64,000 bases of DNA, taken from positions 19,151 through 83,150 of the forward strand of contig JANYEI010000139.1 in the NCBI GenBank assembly GCA_025363205.1, read 5' to 3'. Shown one piece after another: positions 7,717 through 16,003 of this stretch. Position 1 is the first letter of the stretch; each line of letters starts with the position of its first letter. The position numbers and the translations under genes were made by a program. This DNA is from Frigoribacterium sp. (GTDB lineage: Bacteria > Actinomycetota > Actinomycetes > Actinomycetales > Microbacteriaceae). Under the pieces are notes generated by a model, which saw nothing but the letters and a program-made list of their open reading frames with translations, was not told where the DNA came from and made no database searches.

Positions 7717-10545
7717 CTAAACCAGCGATCTCAGAACATACTGGAGGATGCCGCCGTTGCGGTAGTAGTCCGCCTCACCGGGGGTGTCGATGCGCACGAC
7801 CGCGTCGAATTCGACGGTCTGCTTGCCTGCCGCGGAGTGCTCGGTCGGAACCGCAGTCACGTGGACTGTCTTCGGCGTTGTGCCCTCATTCAGCTCAGTG
7901 AGACCCGAGATACTCACAACCTCTGTGCCGTCGAGACCAAGGCTCGCCCAGCTCTCCCCTACCGGGAACTGCAGCGGCACGACGCCCATTCCGATCAGGT
8001 TCGAGCGGTGGATGCGCTCGAAACTCTCCACGATGACCGCCTTGACGCCGAGAAGGCTCGTGCCCTTGGCCGCCCAGTCGCGCGACGACCCGGAGCCATA
8101 CTCCTTGCCGCCAAAGATCACGAGCGGAATGCCCGCGGCCTGGTAGTTCTGGCTTGCATCGTAGATGAACGACTGGGGCGCATCCGCCTGGGTGAAGTCG
8201 CGGGTGAATCCTCCCTCAACGCCGGATCCATTGTTGGCATCAGCGAGGAGCTGGTTACGCAGGCGGATGTTGGCGAACGTACCGCGGATCATCACCTCGT
8301 GGTTTCCACGGCGCGACCCGTAGGAGTTAAAATCGTTGCGGTCGACTCCGTGGTCGGCCAGGTACTTCCCCGCCGGGCTGTCGGCCTTGATGTTACCGGC
8401 CGGGCTGATGTGATCGGTGGTGACCGAGTCGCCAAGCTTTGCCAGCACGCGGGCGCCGGCGATGTCGCTGACCGGAGTGGTCTCGAGGGTCATCCCGTCG
8501 AAGTACGGGGGCTTGCGCACATAGGTGGACTCGCTGTCCCACTCGAAGACCTCGCTGCCCGGAGTCGGAAGCGAGCGCCATCGATCATCCCCGTCAAAGA
8601 CCTCTCCGTACTCCTTGGTGAACATCGCAGTGTCGATCGAGGAGTCGATGGTGGACTGCACTTCGGCGGCATCCGGCCAGATGTCCTTGAGGTAGACCTC
8701 GGTGCCGTCATTGGCGGTACCGAGAGAGTCGGTCTCGAAGTCGAAGTTCATCGACCCGGCGAGGGCGTATGCGATGACGAGAGGCGGACTTGCGAGATAG
8801 TTCATCTTCACGTCGGGGCTGATCCGGCCTTCGAAGTTGCGGTTACCAGAGAGCACAGCGGTGACCGCGAGATCGTTCTTGTTGATCGCGTCGGTGACCT
8901 CTTCGATCAGCGGACCGGTATTACCGATGCAGACGGTGCAGCCGTAGCCGACCGTGTAGAAACCGAGTGCCTCGAGGTCGTCGGTGAGTCCGGCCTTTGC
9001 GTAATAGTCGGTGACCACTTTGGAGCCGGGAGCCAGGGTCGTCTTGACCCACGGCTTGGACGTGAGGCCCTTCTTGACGGCGTTGCGAGCCAGGAGACCG
9101 GCCGCGATCATGACCGAGGGATTCGAGGTGTTTGTGCAGGAGGTGATCGCTGCCACGGCGACGGCACCATGGTCAAGGACGTAGCTCTGGCCGGACTTCG
9201 TGGTCACGTCGGTGGGGCGGGAAACGGACGACGGTGCGTGACTGACGTGGGTGTGATGGTGGTTGTTGTGGTCATCCTCCGGCTGATTGCTTGGCGGATC
9301 GGAAGCCGGGAATGACTCGCAGATGCCGAGGTCGACCAGGTCGTGATCGATCTCGGCGTAGCTCGTGAGGTCCTTCGCGAACTGCGCCTTGGCCGACGAG
9401 AGAATCACCCGATCCTGAGGCCGCTTTGGTCCCGCGATTGAGGGAACAACCGTGGAGAGGTCAAGTTCGAGGTACTCGCTGAAGGTGGGCTCAGAGTCAG
9501 CGTTGTGCCAGAGGGTCTGGAGCTTGGCGTAAGCCTCGACCAGAGCAACCTGCTCATCGCTGCGCCCAGTGAGGCGCAGGTAGTCGAGGGTGACATCGTC
9601 GATCGGGAACATCGCGGCCGTTGAACCGAACTCAGGACTCATATTCCCGATGGTGGCGCGATTGGCCAGGGGCACTGCAGCGACTCCCGCCCCGTAGAAC
9701 TCGACGAACTTGCCGACCACGCCGTGCCCCCGCAATTGTTCGGTGATGGTGAGAACGACATCCGTTGCGGTGACTCCGGTGGGAATGATGCCGGTGAGTT
9801 TGAAACCGACGACTTTGGGAATGAGCATGGAGACGGGCTGGCCGAGCATTGCTGCCTCGGCTTCGATGCCGCCAACACCCCAGCCGAGCACACCGAGGCC
9901 GTTGACCATGGTGGTGTGCGAGTCAGTGCCGACGCAGGTGTCGGGATAGGCCTGCAGCACACCGCCCACCGTGCGGGTCATCGTGACGCGGGCGAGGTAC
10001 TCGATGTTGACCTGGTGCACGATTCCGGTCCCTGGCGGCACGACCTTGAAGTCGTCGAACGCGGTCTGCCCCCAGCGCAGGAACTGGTAGCGCTCACCGT
10101 TGCGCTCGTACTCAATTTCGACATTGCGCTCGAGGGCATTCTCGGAGCCGAACAGATCGGCGATCACGGAGTGATCGATCACGAGCTCGGCCGGAGCCAG
10201 CGGATTGATTTTCTTGGGGTCGCCTCCGAGGGCGGAGACAGCCTCGCGCATGGTGGCGAGGTCGACGATGCAGGGCACGCCGGTGAAGTCCTGCATGATC
10301 ACGCGGGCGGGGGTGAACTGGATCTCGGTGTCCGGCTCGGCCGTCGGCACCCAGGACCCGAGGGCCTCGATCTGCGTTTTCGTGACGTTCGCGCCATCTT
10401 CGGTGCGCAGCAGATTCTCCAGTAGCACTTTGAGGCTGTAGGGCAGCTTCTCATACCCGGGCACGCGGTCCACCCGGAAGATCTCGTAGTCGGTGGAACC
10501 GACCGTCAGCGTATCTTTCGAACCGAAGCTGTTAACCTGCGACAT
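7717..10545 (-). CDS. acnA: Aconitate hydratase A
   Basis: 942 residues, slightly long for AcnA. It interconverts citrate and isocitrate in the TCA cycle using a 4Fe-4S cluster. Cluster ligands are visible in SCTNTSNPS and GCTVCIGN. The C-terminal swivel domain carries [21 protein letters not shown] 10545 is chosen because AAGGGAG lies about 8 bases upstream and the protein then begins [13 protein letters not shown], typical of actinobacterial AcnA; the in-frame extension to 10686 covers repetitive leader DNA. Residues ~421-436 form a histidine-rich linker with six His between the N-terminal and cluster-binding parts. Confidence 0.95.
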   Translation of the reverse strand: MSQVNSFGSKDTLTVGSTDYEIFRVDRVPGYEKLPYSLKVLLENLLRTEDGANVTKTQIEALGSWVPTAEPDTEIQFTPARVIMQDFTGVPCIVDLATMREAVSALGGDPKKINPLAPAELVIDHSVIADLFGSENALERNVEIEYERNGERYQFLRWGQTAFDDFKVVPPGTGIVHQVNIEYLARVTMTRTVGGVLQAYPDTCVGTDSHTTMVNGLGVLGWGVGGIEAEAAMLGQPVSMLIPKVVGFKLTGIIPTGVTATDVVLTITEQLRGHGVVGKFVEFYGAGVAAVPLANRATIGNMSPEFGSTAAMFPIDDVTLDYLRLTGRSDEQVALVEAYAKLQTLWHNADSEPTFSEYLELDLSTVVPSIAGPKRPQDRVILSSAKAQFAKDLTSYAEIDHDLVDLGICESFPASDPPSNQPEDDHNNHHHTHVSHAPSSVSRPTDVTTKSGQSYVLDHGAVAVAAITSCTNTSNPSVMIAAGLLARNAVKKGLTSKPWVKTTLAPGSKVVTDYYAKAGLTDDLEALGFYTVGYGCTVCIGNTGPLIEEVTDAINKNDLAVTAVLSGNRNFEGRISPDVKMNYLASPPLVIAYALAGSMNFDFETDSLGTANDGTEVYLKDIWPDAAEVQSTIDSSIDTAMFTKEYGEVFDGDDRWRSLPTPGSEVFEWDSESTYVRKPPYFDGMTLETTPVSDIAGARVLAKLGDSVTTDHISPAGNIKADSPAGKYLADHGVDRNDFNSYGSRRGNHEVMIRGTFANIRLRNQLLADANNGSGVEGGFTRDFTQADAPQSFIYDASQNYQAAGIPLVIFGGKEYGSGSSRDWAAKGTSLLGVKAVIVESFERIHRSNLIGMGVVPLQFPVGESWASLGLDGTEVVSISGLTELNEGTTPKTVHVTAVPTEHSAAGKQTVEFDAVVRIDTPGEADYYRNGGILQYVLRSLV

Positions 10546-10585
10546 TGCGCGACTCCCTTGCTGAGCTGAACGAGGCTTTACTGAA

Positions 10586-10613
10586 CTGAGTGACCTGATC
10601 TGAGTGACCTGAT
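10586..10613. repeat. Two tandem 14-bp repeats in the acnA leader
   Basis: The unit CTGAGTGACCTGAT occurs at 10586-10599 and again at 10600-10613, followed by CTG. It sits in the 5' untranslated region of acnA. It could be simple slippage or part of leader RNA structure. Confidence 0.8.
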
Positions 10614-10668
10614 CTGCACGAGGCGGTCGTACCTCATCCTGAACCTCGACCACCCGGCGTGCCATCAC

Positions 10669-10702
10669 GGCAAGCCATCGTGGCAAGCCATCGTGGCAAG
10701 CC
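10669..10702. repeat. Tandem 13-bp repeats (2.6 copies) upstream of acnA
   Basis: The unit GGCAAGCCATCGT occurs at 10669-10681 and 10682-10694, with a partial third copy at 10695-10702. It lies between the acnA start and the palindrome at 10747. Function is unknown. Confidence 0.8.
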
Positions 10703-10746
10703 TAAGTCTTGAGCGCTCTTTCGAGCCATCCCATCGACATCAAAAG

Positions 10747-10764
10747 TATCTTGATATCAAGATA
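10747..10764. promoter_or_regulatory. Perfect 18-bp palindrome upstream of acnA, probable operator
   Basis: TATCTTGATATCAAGATA is an exact inverted repeat in the 250-bp gap between acnA (start 10545) and the DUF3159 gene (stop 10796). Perfect dyads of this size in AT-rich patches usually bind dimeric TetR- or MarR-type repressors, and aconitase genes in other actinobacteria are controlled by the TetR-type AcnR. I cannot tell which regulator binds here, and the sequence is not the corynebacterial AcnR site as I remember it. Confidence 0.6.
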
Positions 10765-10795
10765 GATTAGCACGCCGCGGGGTGAACATCAGGCT

Positions 10796-11515
10796 CTATT
10801 GGGAGGTGTCAGACCCGTCATCGGAAAGACGCCCGTAGACGGCCCGCACGAGAAGCCAGGTCACCCAGAGCATTCCCGCATACAGCGGTACGCCGAGGAT
10901 TAGCTTCGCGCCGGCGAGCAATTCGGTATTCCCCGCCAGATAGAGCGGCACCTCTACCGCGAGTCGCAGCCCGAACAGCGCCGCCCACAGCCAGGTCGCC
11001 AAATACAGCGCCCGTCGCTTGGCCTTCGTCTTTCGCCACTGAAAGCCATCGTTGGTGAGAAAACCGAAAATAATCCCGATGAGCGGCCACCGGATCAGGA
11101 TGCTCACCAGCAGTACCGTGAGGCTCACGACATTGATGACGATCCCGGGGATGAAGTTCGCTTCTGCTTTGCCCGTGAGGAGCGCCAATAGCGCGGACAG
11201 CGCGATTCCGACGATCCCGGCGAGGGCCTGAGTGAGCGGCGTCTTGGTCGCTAGACGCACGATCACGAACACGAGGGCGAGAGCGACCGGCGCGAGAACG
11301 GAGAGAACGAGGCTCTTCGTAAGGGTGTAGATGACGAGGAATCCAAGCCCAGGGAGAATCGATTCGATCAGCCCGCGCACTCCACCGACCGCTCTGAGCA
11401 GCGATGCAGCGGTCGGTACCTCACCCGGCGCTACCTGGCCGAGGCCGGTCTTTCGCATGGCATCTGCGAAGGCGTCACGGAATCCCGTCGGCGGGGACTC
11501 GTCTTCGACTGCCAC
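10796..11515 (-). CDS. DUF3159 family membrane protein
   Basis: About 239 residues with several hydrophobic helices (SILPGLGFLVIYTL, VLAPVALALVFVIVRL, GIVGIALSALLALLTG, VVSLTVLLVSILIRWPLIG and two near the C-terminus). It matches the actinobacterial DUF3159 family; function is unknown. A conserved-looking NDGFQWRKTKAKRRALYLATWLWA segment (split here as NDGFQWRK and ATWLWAALFGLR) joins helix pairs. The start is uncertain: GTG 11515 lies 5 bases after the DUF3710 stop, and a CTG overlapping that stop is possible. It is the last gene of dut-DUF3710-DUF3159. Confidence 0.8.
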   Translation of the reverse strand: MAVEDESPPTGFRDAFADAMRKTGLGQVAPGEVPTAASLLRAVGGVRGLIESILPGLGFLVIYTLTKSLVLSVLAPVALALVFVIVRLATKTPLTQALAGIVGIALSALLALLTGKAEANFIPGIVINVVSLTVLLVSILIRWPLIGIIFGFLTNDGFQWRKTKAKRRALYLATWLWAALFGLRLAVEVPLYLAGNTELLAGAKLILGVPLYAGMLWVTWLLVRAVYGRLSDDGSDTSQ

Positions 11516-11520
11516 CGGGC

Positions 11521-12189
11521 TCAGGCGCCCGGCGAAAAGGGCGCGTCTTCGACGGGAGCGGCCGTCTTCGGCATGTGAAGGGGAATGAGGTCGCGGGGCG
11601 GCATCGGAGCCTTCCCGCGCACAACGACCACGCTTCGAAACAGCTCCTCGATCTTCGACGCAGCCTCCTGGTCGACGGCACCATCGCCAGCGATCACGCC
11701 TCGAAGGAACCACCGTGGGCCGTCTACTCCGATGAAGCGCGCGAGCCGGGTGGAATCGGGCTGACCCGGTGTCGTCGCGGGGATCTCCGCAAGCAACTCC
11801 GGGCCGAATGGGCCGTCCGAAAGGCGCGTGGTACCACCCTGCTTCGCGATCTGATCGGCGATCTGGTCGCGAATCTCGTGCCAGAGTCCCGAACTTCGGG
11901 GCGCAGCAAAAGGCTGCACCTGCAGGGTCGACCCGGCATAGTCAAGACCGACAGCCACCACGCGCTGGCTGCCTTCCTCCACCTCGAGTCGCAACTGCAG
12001 TCCCTCCCTCGGGAGAATCTTTACTCCGCCGAGGTCGACATAGGGTCGCACAGGGTTCGCTTCGGACTCGTCGAGCGGGCCCTCCGTCTCGCGATCGACC
12101 GGAGCCGACTTCGACTGCTCATCCGCACGATTCTCATCGATGCTATCGATCGGCTCGTCCTCGCCGGACGGCGAAGTGGTGTCGCTCAC
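11521..12189 (-). CDS. DUF3710 family protein
   Basis: 222 residues, soluble. It has an acidic, low-complexity N-terminus (about 40 residues) and then the conserved DUF3710 body beginning RPYVDLGGVKILPREGL, with VDGPRWFLRGV later. Function is unknown. The GTG start overlaps the dut stop (GTGA, 12186-12189) and has AAGGAGAG upstream, so translation is coupled to dut. The dut-DUF3710-DUF3159 order is a recurrent actinobacterial arrangement, which supports all three calls. Confidence 0.85.
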   Translation of the reverse strand: MSDTTSPSGEDEPIDSIDENRADEQSKSAPVDRETEGPLDESEANPVRPYVDLGGVKILPREGLQLRLEVEEGSQRVVAVGLDYAGSTLQVQPFAAPRSSGLWHEIRDQIADQIAKQGGTTRLSDGPFGPELLAEIPATTPGQPDSTRLARFIGVDGPRWFLRGVIAGDGAVDQEAASKIEELFRSVVVVRGKAPMPPRDLIPLHMPKTAAPVEDAPFSPGA

Positions 12190-12656
12190 AGGAACTCTCC
12201 TTTTTGGTCGTCGTGAAGTGATTCACTTTCGATGGTCGTGTAGCCGGTCGACCCGAAGCCAGACTCGCCGCGCTGGCTGCCGGGCAGCGTGGCAACGGGA
12301 ATAAACCGCGCCCTCGTCACTGGCATGATCACGAGCTGGGCGATCCGATCGCCGACCGCGACAGAGTATGGCACGGAGCTGTCTGTATTCAGCAGAGTGA
12401 CGCTGATCTCTCCCCGATAGCCGGCGTCTACGGTACCAGGGCTGTTCACGATAGTGATGCCGTGCCTCGCCGCGAGCCCGCTGCGGGGTACGACGAACGC
12501 GACATATCCATCGGGCAGGGCGATCGCCACACCGGTGGCAACGGTAGCGCGTTCTCCGGGCGCGAGCTGCACGGCCACGGCTGCGGTGAGGTCGGCGCCA
12601 GCGTCCCCTTGGTGCGAATAGGCGGGCATCCGATCAGCAACGATCAGTACTTCCAC
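12186..12656 (-). CDS. dut: dUTP diphosphatase
   Basis: 156 residues from GTG 12656. It hydrolyses dUTP to dUMP, keeping uracil out of DNA and supplying thymidylate synthesis. The five trimeric-dUTPase motifs are visible: GDAGADL, PRSGLAARHGI, NSPGTVDAGYRGEI, DRIAQLVI and the C-terminal RGESGFGSTGY. An upstream in-frame ATG at 12734 would add 26 residues not normal for the family and would overlap the divergent DUF3093 start, so GTG 12656 is preferred although its ribosome site is poor. Confidence 0.93.
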   Translation of the reverse strand: MEVLIVADRMPAYSHQGDAGADLTAAVAVQLAPGERATVATGVAIALPDGYVAFVVPRSGLAARHGITIVNSPGTVDAGYRGEISVTLLNTDSSVPYSVAVGDRIAQLVIMPVTRARFIPVATLPGSQRGESGFGSTGYTTIESESLHDDQKGEFL

Positions 12657-12732
12657 GGTTTGAGCCACGTCACGAGGGTAGTGCAGAACGCCTGCGCTGT
12701 CGGAGCTCCGCAAAGTCTGATCGAATGGGACC

Positions 12733-13221
12733 ATGACGCTGAACAGCCCTGACGGTCCTACGAGGCTCACCACGCTGTATCGCGAACAGATCTGGCCATC
12801 GCCTTGGGTGTTTGTCTCAACGGCCCTCGTCATTCCGGCCAGCCTGCTGGTGTTTCTGCCGATCAACTTTTTCGCGGGGGTGATCATCGCCATCGTGCTC
12901 TACGGGGCGATCGTGATGGTGCTCGTGGCGACCTCCCCGGTAATTTCGGTGTCATCCGGGGAGCTCGTGGCTGGTCGCGCGCGCGTGCCGGTCGACCTCA
13001 TCAGCACGGTAACGGCGTTTGAAGGCGAGGAAGCGACGCTGCAGCGCGGTCGCATGCTCGACGCTCGGGCTTGGCTGCTGATCCGCGGCTGGGTATCTCC
13101 GGTCGTGAGAATCGAGCTTTCCGACCCGAGCGACCCGACCCCGTACTGGATCGTGTCGACTCGGTCTCCCGCTGCGCTCGTCGCCGCGATCGCAAGCGCG
13201 AAGGCGGCTCAGAACATCTGA
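12733..13221 (+). CDS. DUF3093 family membrane protein
   Basis: 162 residues. Two adjacent hydrophobic segments (VFVSTALVIPASLLVFLPINFFAG and IAIVLYGAIVMVLVA, described here in parts) are followed by a soluble beta-rich domain with GRARVPVDLI and YWIVSTRSP. This is the layout of actinobacterial DUF3093, function unknown. It is divergent from dut. The downstream DUF4193 gene is convergent and only 7 bases away, with no hairpin between them. Confidence 0.82.
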   Translation: MTLNSPDGPTRLTTLYREQIWPSPWVFVSTALVIPASLLVFLPINFFAGVIIAIVLYGAIVMVLVATSPVISVSSGELVAGRARVPVDLISTVTAFEGEEATLQRGRMLDARAWLLIRGWVSPVVRIELSDPSDPTPYWIVSTRSPAALVAAIASAKAAQNI

Positions 13222-13228
13222 AGTATGG

Positions 13229-13522
13229 TCAGGCCGCGCATTCCTGGCAGATCAGGCCGAGCTTCTCTTCGTGGTCCAGCTGGGAGCGATGCTTCACCAG
13301 GAAACATTGCACGCAGGTGAATTCGTCTGCCTGCGGGGGCAGCACCACAACGTCGAGGTCGAGATCTGAGAGGTCTGCACCCGGGAGTTCGAAGCCTCCG
13401 GGATTGTCGGCGTCATCGACGTCGACCACGCCGGACATCTTGTCCGGGACGCGCTCTTTTAGAGCCTCGATCGACTCGGAGTCGTCGTCGGTCTTTCGAG
13501 GTGCGTCGTAGTCGGTTGCCAT
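13229..13522 (-). CDS. DUF4193 family zinc-ribbon protein
   Basis: 97 residues, acidic. It starts MATDYDAPRK, typical of DUF4193, and ends with two CxxC pairs (CVQC and CQEC) that probably bind one zinc ion. ATG 13522 is chosen because it gives this family start; the in-frame upstream extension enters the divergent promoter region. Function is unknown. Neighbours DUF3093 and sepH are typical for actinobacteria. Confidence 0.87.
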   Translation of the reverse strand: MATDYDAPRKTDDDSESIEALKERVPDKMSGVVDVDDADNPGGFELPGADLSDLDLDVVVLPPQADEFTCVQCFLVKHRSQLDHEEKLGLICQECAA

Positions 13523-13570
13523 GCGTATCCAGTTCCTAAAAATATCGATTGGTCTCAATCGGCGGCCATA

Positions 13571-13600
13571 GTTTGCATCATTAGTTTGCGAATAGCAAAC
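13571..13600. promoter_or_regulatory. GTTTGC inverted/direct repeats in the DUF4193-sepH divergent region
   Basis: GTTTGC occurs at 13571-13576 and 13584-13589, and its complement GCAAAC at 13595-13600, giving GTTTGC-N5-GCAAAC plus an extra half-site. The 200-bp gap 13523-13722 must hold both divergent promoters. The spacing fits a dimeric regulator, but no known site is recognised. Confidence 0.35.
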
Positions 13601-13722
13601 CACTGCCAAATGACCGTGAATCCGACATCGGCGCAACTTGCGGCACGCCCGGGATATTCCCCGGATTTGGGGACTGTCCGTGCGACTCTAGATTCGATAA
13701 GTGACCGCGAAAGGCGTCCAGT

Positions 13723-14823
13723 ATGCAAGACCTGAGAGTCATTGGGGTGGAGAACGGCGCACTCCTCGTCGCATCCGACGAAGGTACCAAGTACCGCATT
13801 GCCATCGACGAGGTGATGCAGTCGAAACTGCGACAGTCGATCCCTGACCCGGGATCGGGACGCAAGTTGGCGCCACGTGAAATCCAGGCCCACATCCGGT
13901 CGGGGATGTCGGCGCAGGATGTCGCATCCATCACGGGCGTTCCGATCGAGTACATCCAGAAATTCGAGGGACCGGTGCTCGCCGAGCGCGAGTTCGTTGT
14001 CAACTCCGCTCTCGGTGTGCCGGTGCACACCGCGATGGAAACCGACCCCCTCGGTAATGGTTCGACCTTCGGCACCGTAATTCGCGAGCGTCTCTATGAT
14101 CTCGGGGCGATCGATGAGCGATGGGCAAGCTGGAAAGAGGTCGGTGGAGGCTGGGTCGTGAAGCTTGCTTTCAACGCCGAGCAGATCGAACGGGATGCCC
14201 GATGGCGTTTCGACCCCAAGAAGGCGGCGCTTTCACCGCTCAATAACGAAGCCATCACGCTCTCCCAACAGGGGGACGCCTCAGGCGCCCTTGTTCCAAG
14301 ACTCCGCGCCGTTGGGGACGAAGAGCGCCAGCCCGACCAGTCTCGCTTCGACAGTGGTGCGTTCAGCAACGAGGAACTCGCTCAGCAGGAGCCGGGTCCG
14401 CTCGGCGGGCGCCGCGAGGGCGGGTCTCGCCTCGAAGCTGTCCGCTCTGGCCGACTCGATGACGCACCAGTCGCTGTGTCGGATGCGGCTATCAACCGTG
14501 CTCCAGCCACCGACGAGCCAGAGTCCAACCAGACCGCCGACCTGCTGGAAGCCCTCCGGCGTCGGCGCGGCGAACGCGAATCAGCTGGCTTCGGTGACAG
14601 CACTTCGGGCTCTGACTCCACGCCTGCGCATCCGCCCACCGGCACCATCCGTCTCGTCGACGTGCCTCTCGACGTGTTCGGAGACGAGAACGATAACCGT
14701 CCAGGCAACACCGCACCGCAGCCCAATGTCTTCCAACCGCGTTCCTCATCCCGTAAAGGCCGCGCGGCAATGCCGAGTTGGGATGAGATTGTCTTCGGCG
14801 CGCGGTCGGACGACGACCTCTAG
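13723..14823 (+). CDS. sepH: Septation protein SepH
   Basis: 366 residues. The N-terminal DUF3071 domain (about residues 1-170) starts MQDLRVIGVE, has a helix-turn-helix-like region (MSAQDVASITGVPIEYIQKFEGP) and ends near WVVKLAF. The C-terminal half is long, polar and disordered, ending with a basic cluster and MPSWDEIVFGAR. In Streptomyces and mycobacteria SepH binds FtsZ through its ends and promotes Z-ring assembly; that role is inferred here from homology. The Pro/Ser/Thr-rich linker is normal for the family. Confidence 0.88.
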   Translation: MQDLRVIGVENGALLVASDEGTKYRIAIDEVMQSKLRQSIPDPGSGRKLAPREIQAHIRSGMSAQDVASITGVPIEYIQKFEGPVLAEREFVVNSALGVPVHTAMETDPLGNGSTFGTVIRERLYDLGAIDERWASWKEVGGGWVVKLAFNAEQIERDARWRFDPKKAALSPLNNEAITLSQQGDASGALVPRLRAVGDEERQPDQSRFDSGAFSNEELAQQEPGPLGGRREGGSRLEAVRSGRLDDAPVAVSDAAINRAPATDEPESNQTADLLEALRRRRGERESAGFGDSTSGSDSTPAHPPTGTIRLVDVPLDVFGDENDNRPGNTAPQPNVFQPRSSSRKGRAAMPSWDEIVFGARSDDDL

Positions 14824-14854
14824 CCCCGTAGCTCCAGCCTCGTAGCTCTCGCCC

Positions 14855-15991
14855 TCAGGCGAATGCGCCGAATCGCAACAGGGGAATTGCAAGCTCATCC
14901 GAGGACCACGAACCGTGTTGCCCAACCATATTTCGGCCGGTGTTGGTCACAACTCTCGAGTCGTAATAGGCGATGTTCTTTCGTGCGGCGATAATGATGT
15001 CACCGATTCGGGGAATCACCTCTGAATCCACGGATGGCCCGAACCAGCCCGACTCAATCGCCTCAGCGCGCGACACTGTCCACGATCGTGAACCCTCGAT
15101 CTCCCGCCAGGATGCAAGCACTGTCGCACGAAGATCGCTCGACGCATCGGGCTCAAAGTGCAGTTGCAGTGCCCGGGGTTCACCCGCGATGAAACGGATG
15201 CCGTCGATGAGACGCGGCTCAGTGTCGAACAGCACCTGGGAATTGTGCGGCACATCCAGCACCCCATGGTCGGCCGTCAACAGCATCCCCTCGCCCCGAC
15301 CGAGCGTCGGCGTGAAAGAGCGCACAGTCCGGTCGAGTTCTTCCAGCAAAGTTGTCCAGAGTGGGGACTGCCATCCGGCAGAATGGCCGGCCTGGTCCAA
15401 TTCGGGCACGTAGAGGTAGATCAGCCCACGATCGATCTCATCGAGCACAGAACGTGCCTTTTCGAAACGCTCAGACATCGTCCCGCCGCTGCGATACTCG
15501 GCCCCCCGCAACACCGCGCGAGTGAATCCGGAAGACCGGTAGCGCTCTGACCCGATCGCGAAACTCGGGATGCCGGCATCCCGCGCTTTCTCGAACAGCG
15601 TTGGCACCCGTTGCCAGGACGCGGGATCGAGACGGGCGTCCCAGCCGCTCAATTGGTTGACGACGCGGTCATTGGCCGCGTCGAACACGCTATACCCGAC
15701 CAGTCCGTGGATTCCCGGCGTTTCGCCAGTGGTGAGCGAGGCAAGCGCCGATGCAGTGGTGGACGGGAAGCGTGCACCGATCGTTGACGCCGCGGTGAGC
15801 ATCGGGGCGAGGGTGCGGGCGTGCCCGGCGCGGGCAGTGAGAGCGGATGCTCCGAGCCCGTCCACGAGCAGGACGATCGCCTTTTCCACCGGAGGAAGGG
15901 ACAGGGGATTCGGCTCATGTGCAATTGCGAGAAGTGAACTTGGAACGACATCGGCAAGGCTGAACCGGTGCGTTTTAGTGGCCGGTAGCAT
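14855..15991 (-). CDS. Alkaline phosphatase family protein (nucleotide pyrophosphatase/phosphodiesterase-type)
   Basis: 378 residues. The metal-site and nucleophile region reads VLLVDGLG then ARFPSTTASALASLTTG, where the central Thr of STT is the expected nucleophile; HGLVGYSVFD, ELDQAGHSAGW and LTADHGVLDVP supply later Asp/His ligands. These are AP-superfamily (NPP-type) motifs. The substrate is unknown. There is no clear signal peptide, so it is probably cytosolic. The ATG at 15991 faces the parC ATG at 16004 with 12 bases between; the reading frame continues upstream through antisense parC, but that part is rejected. Confidence 0.85.
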   Translation of the reverse strand: MLPATKTHRFSLADVVPSSLLAIAHEPNPLSLPPVEKAIVLLVDGLGASALTARAGHARTLAPMLTAASTIGARFPSTTASALASLTTGETPGIHGLVGYSVFDAANDRVVNQLSGWDARLDPASWQRVPTLFEKARDAGIPSFAIGSERYRSSGFTRAVLRGAEYRSGGTMSERFEKARSVLDEIDRGLIYLYVPELDQAGHSAGWQSPLWTTLLEELDRTVRSFTPTLGRGEGMLLTADHGVLDVPHNSQVLFDTEPRLIDGIRFIAGEPRALQLHFEPDASSDLRATVLASWREIEGSRSWTVSRAEAIESGWFGPSVDSEVIPRIGDIIIAARKNIAYYDSRVVTNTGRNMVGQHGSWSSDELAIPLLRFGAFA

Positions 15992-16003
15992 GGGGGCAAT
16001 CCT

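Noticed and set aside
10546-10686. 47-codon N-terminal extension of acnA
   Set aside because: It covers tandem repeats, has no ribosome site, and the ATG at 10545 has a clear one and gives the family N-terminus.
10586-10702. Possible CRISPR-like repeats
   Set aside because: Units are directly adjacent with no spacers and only two to three copies.
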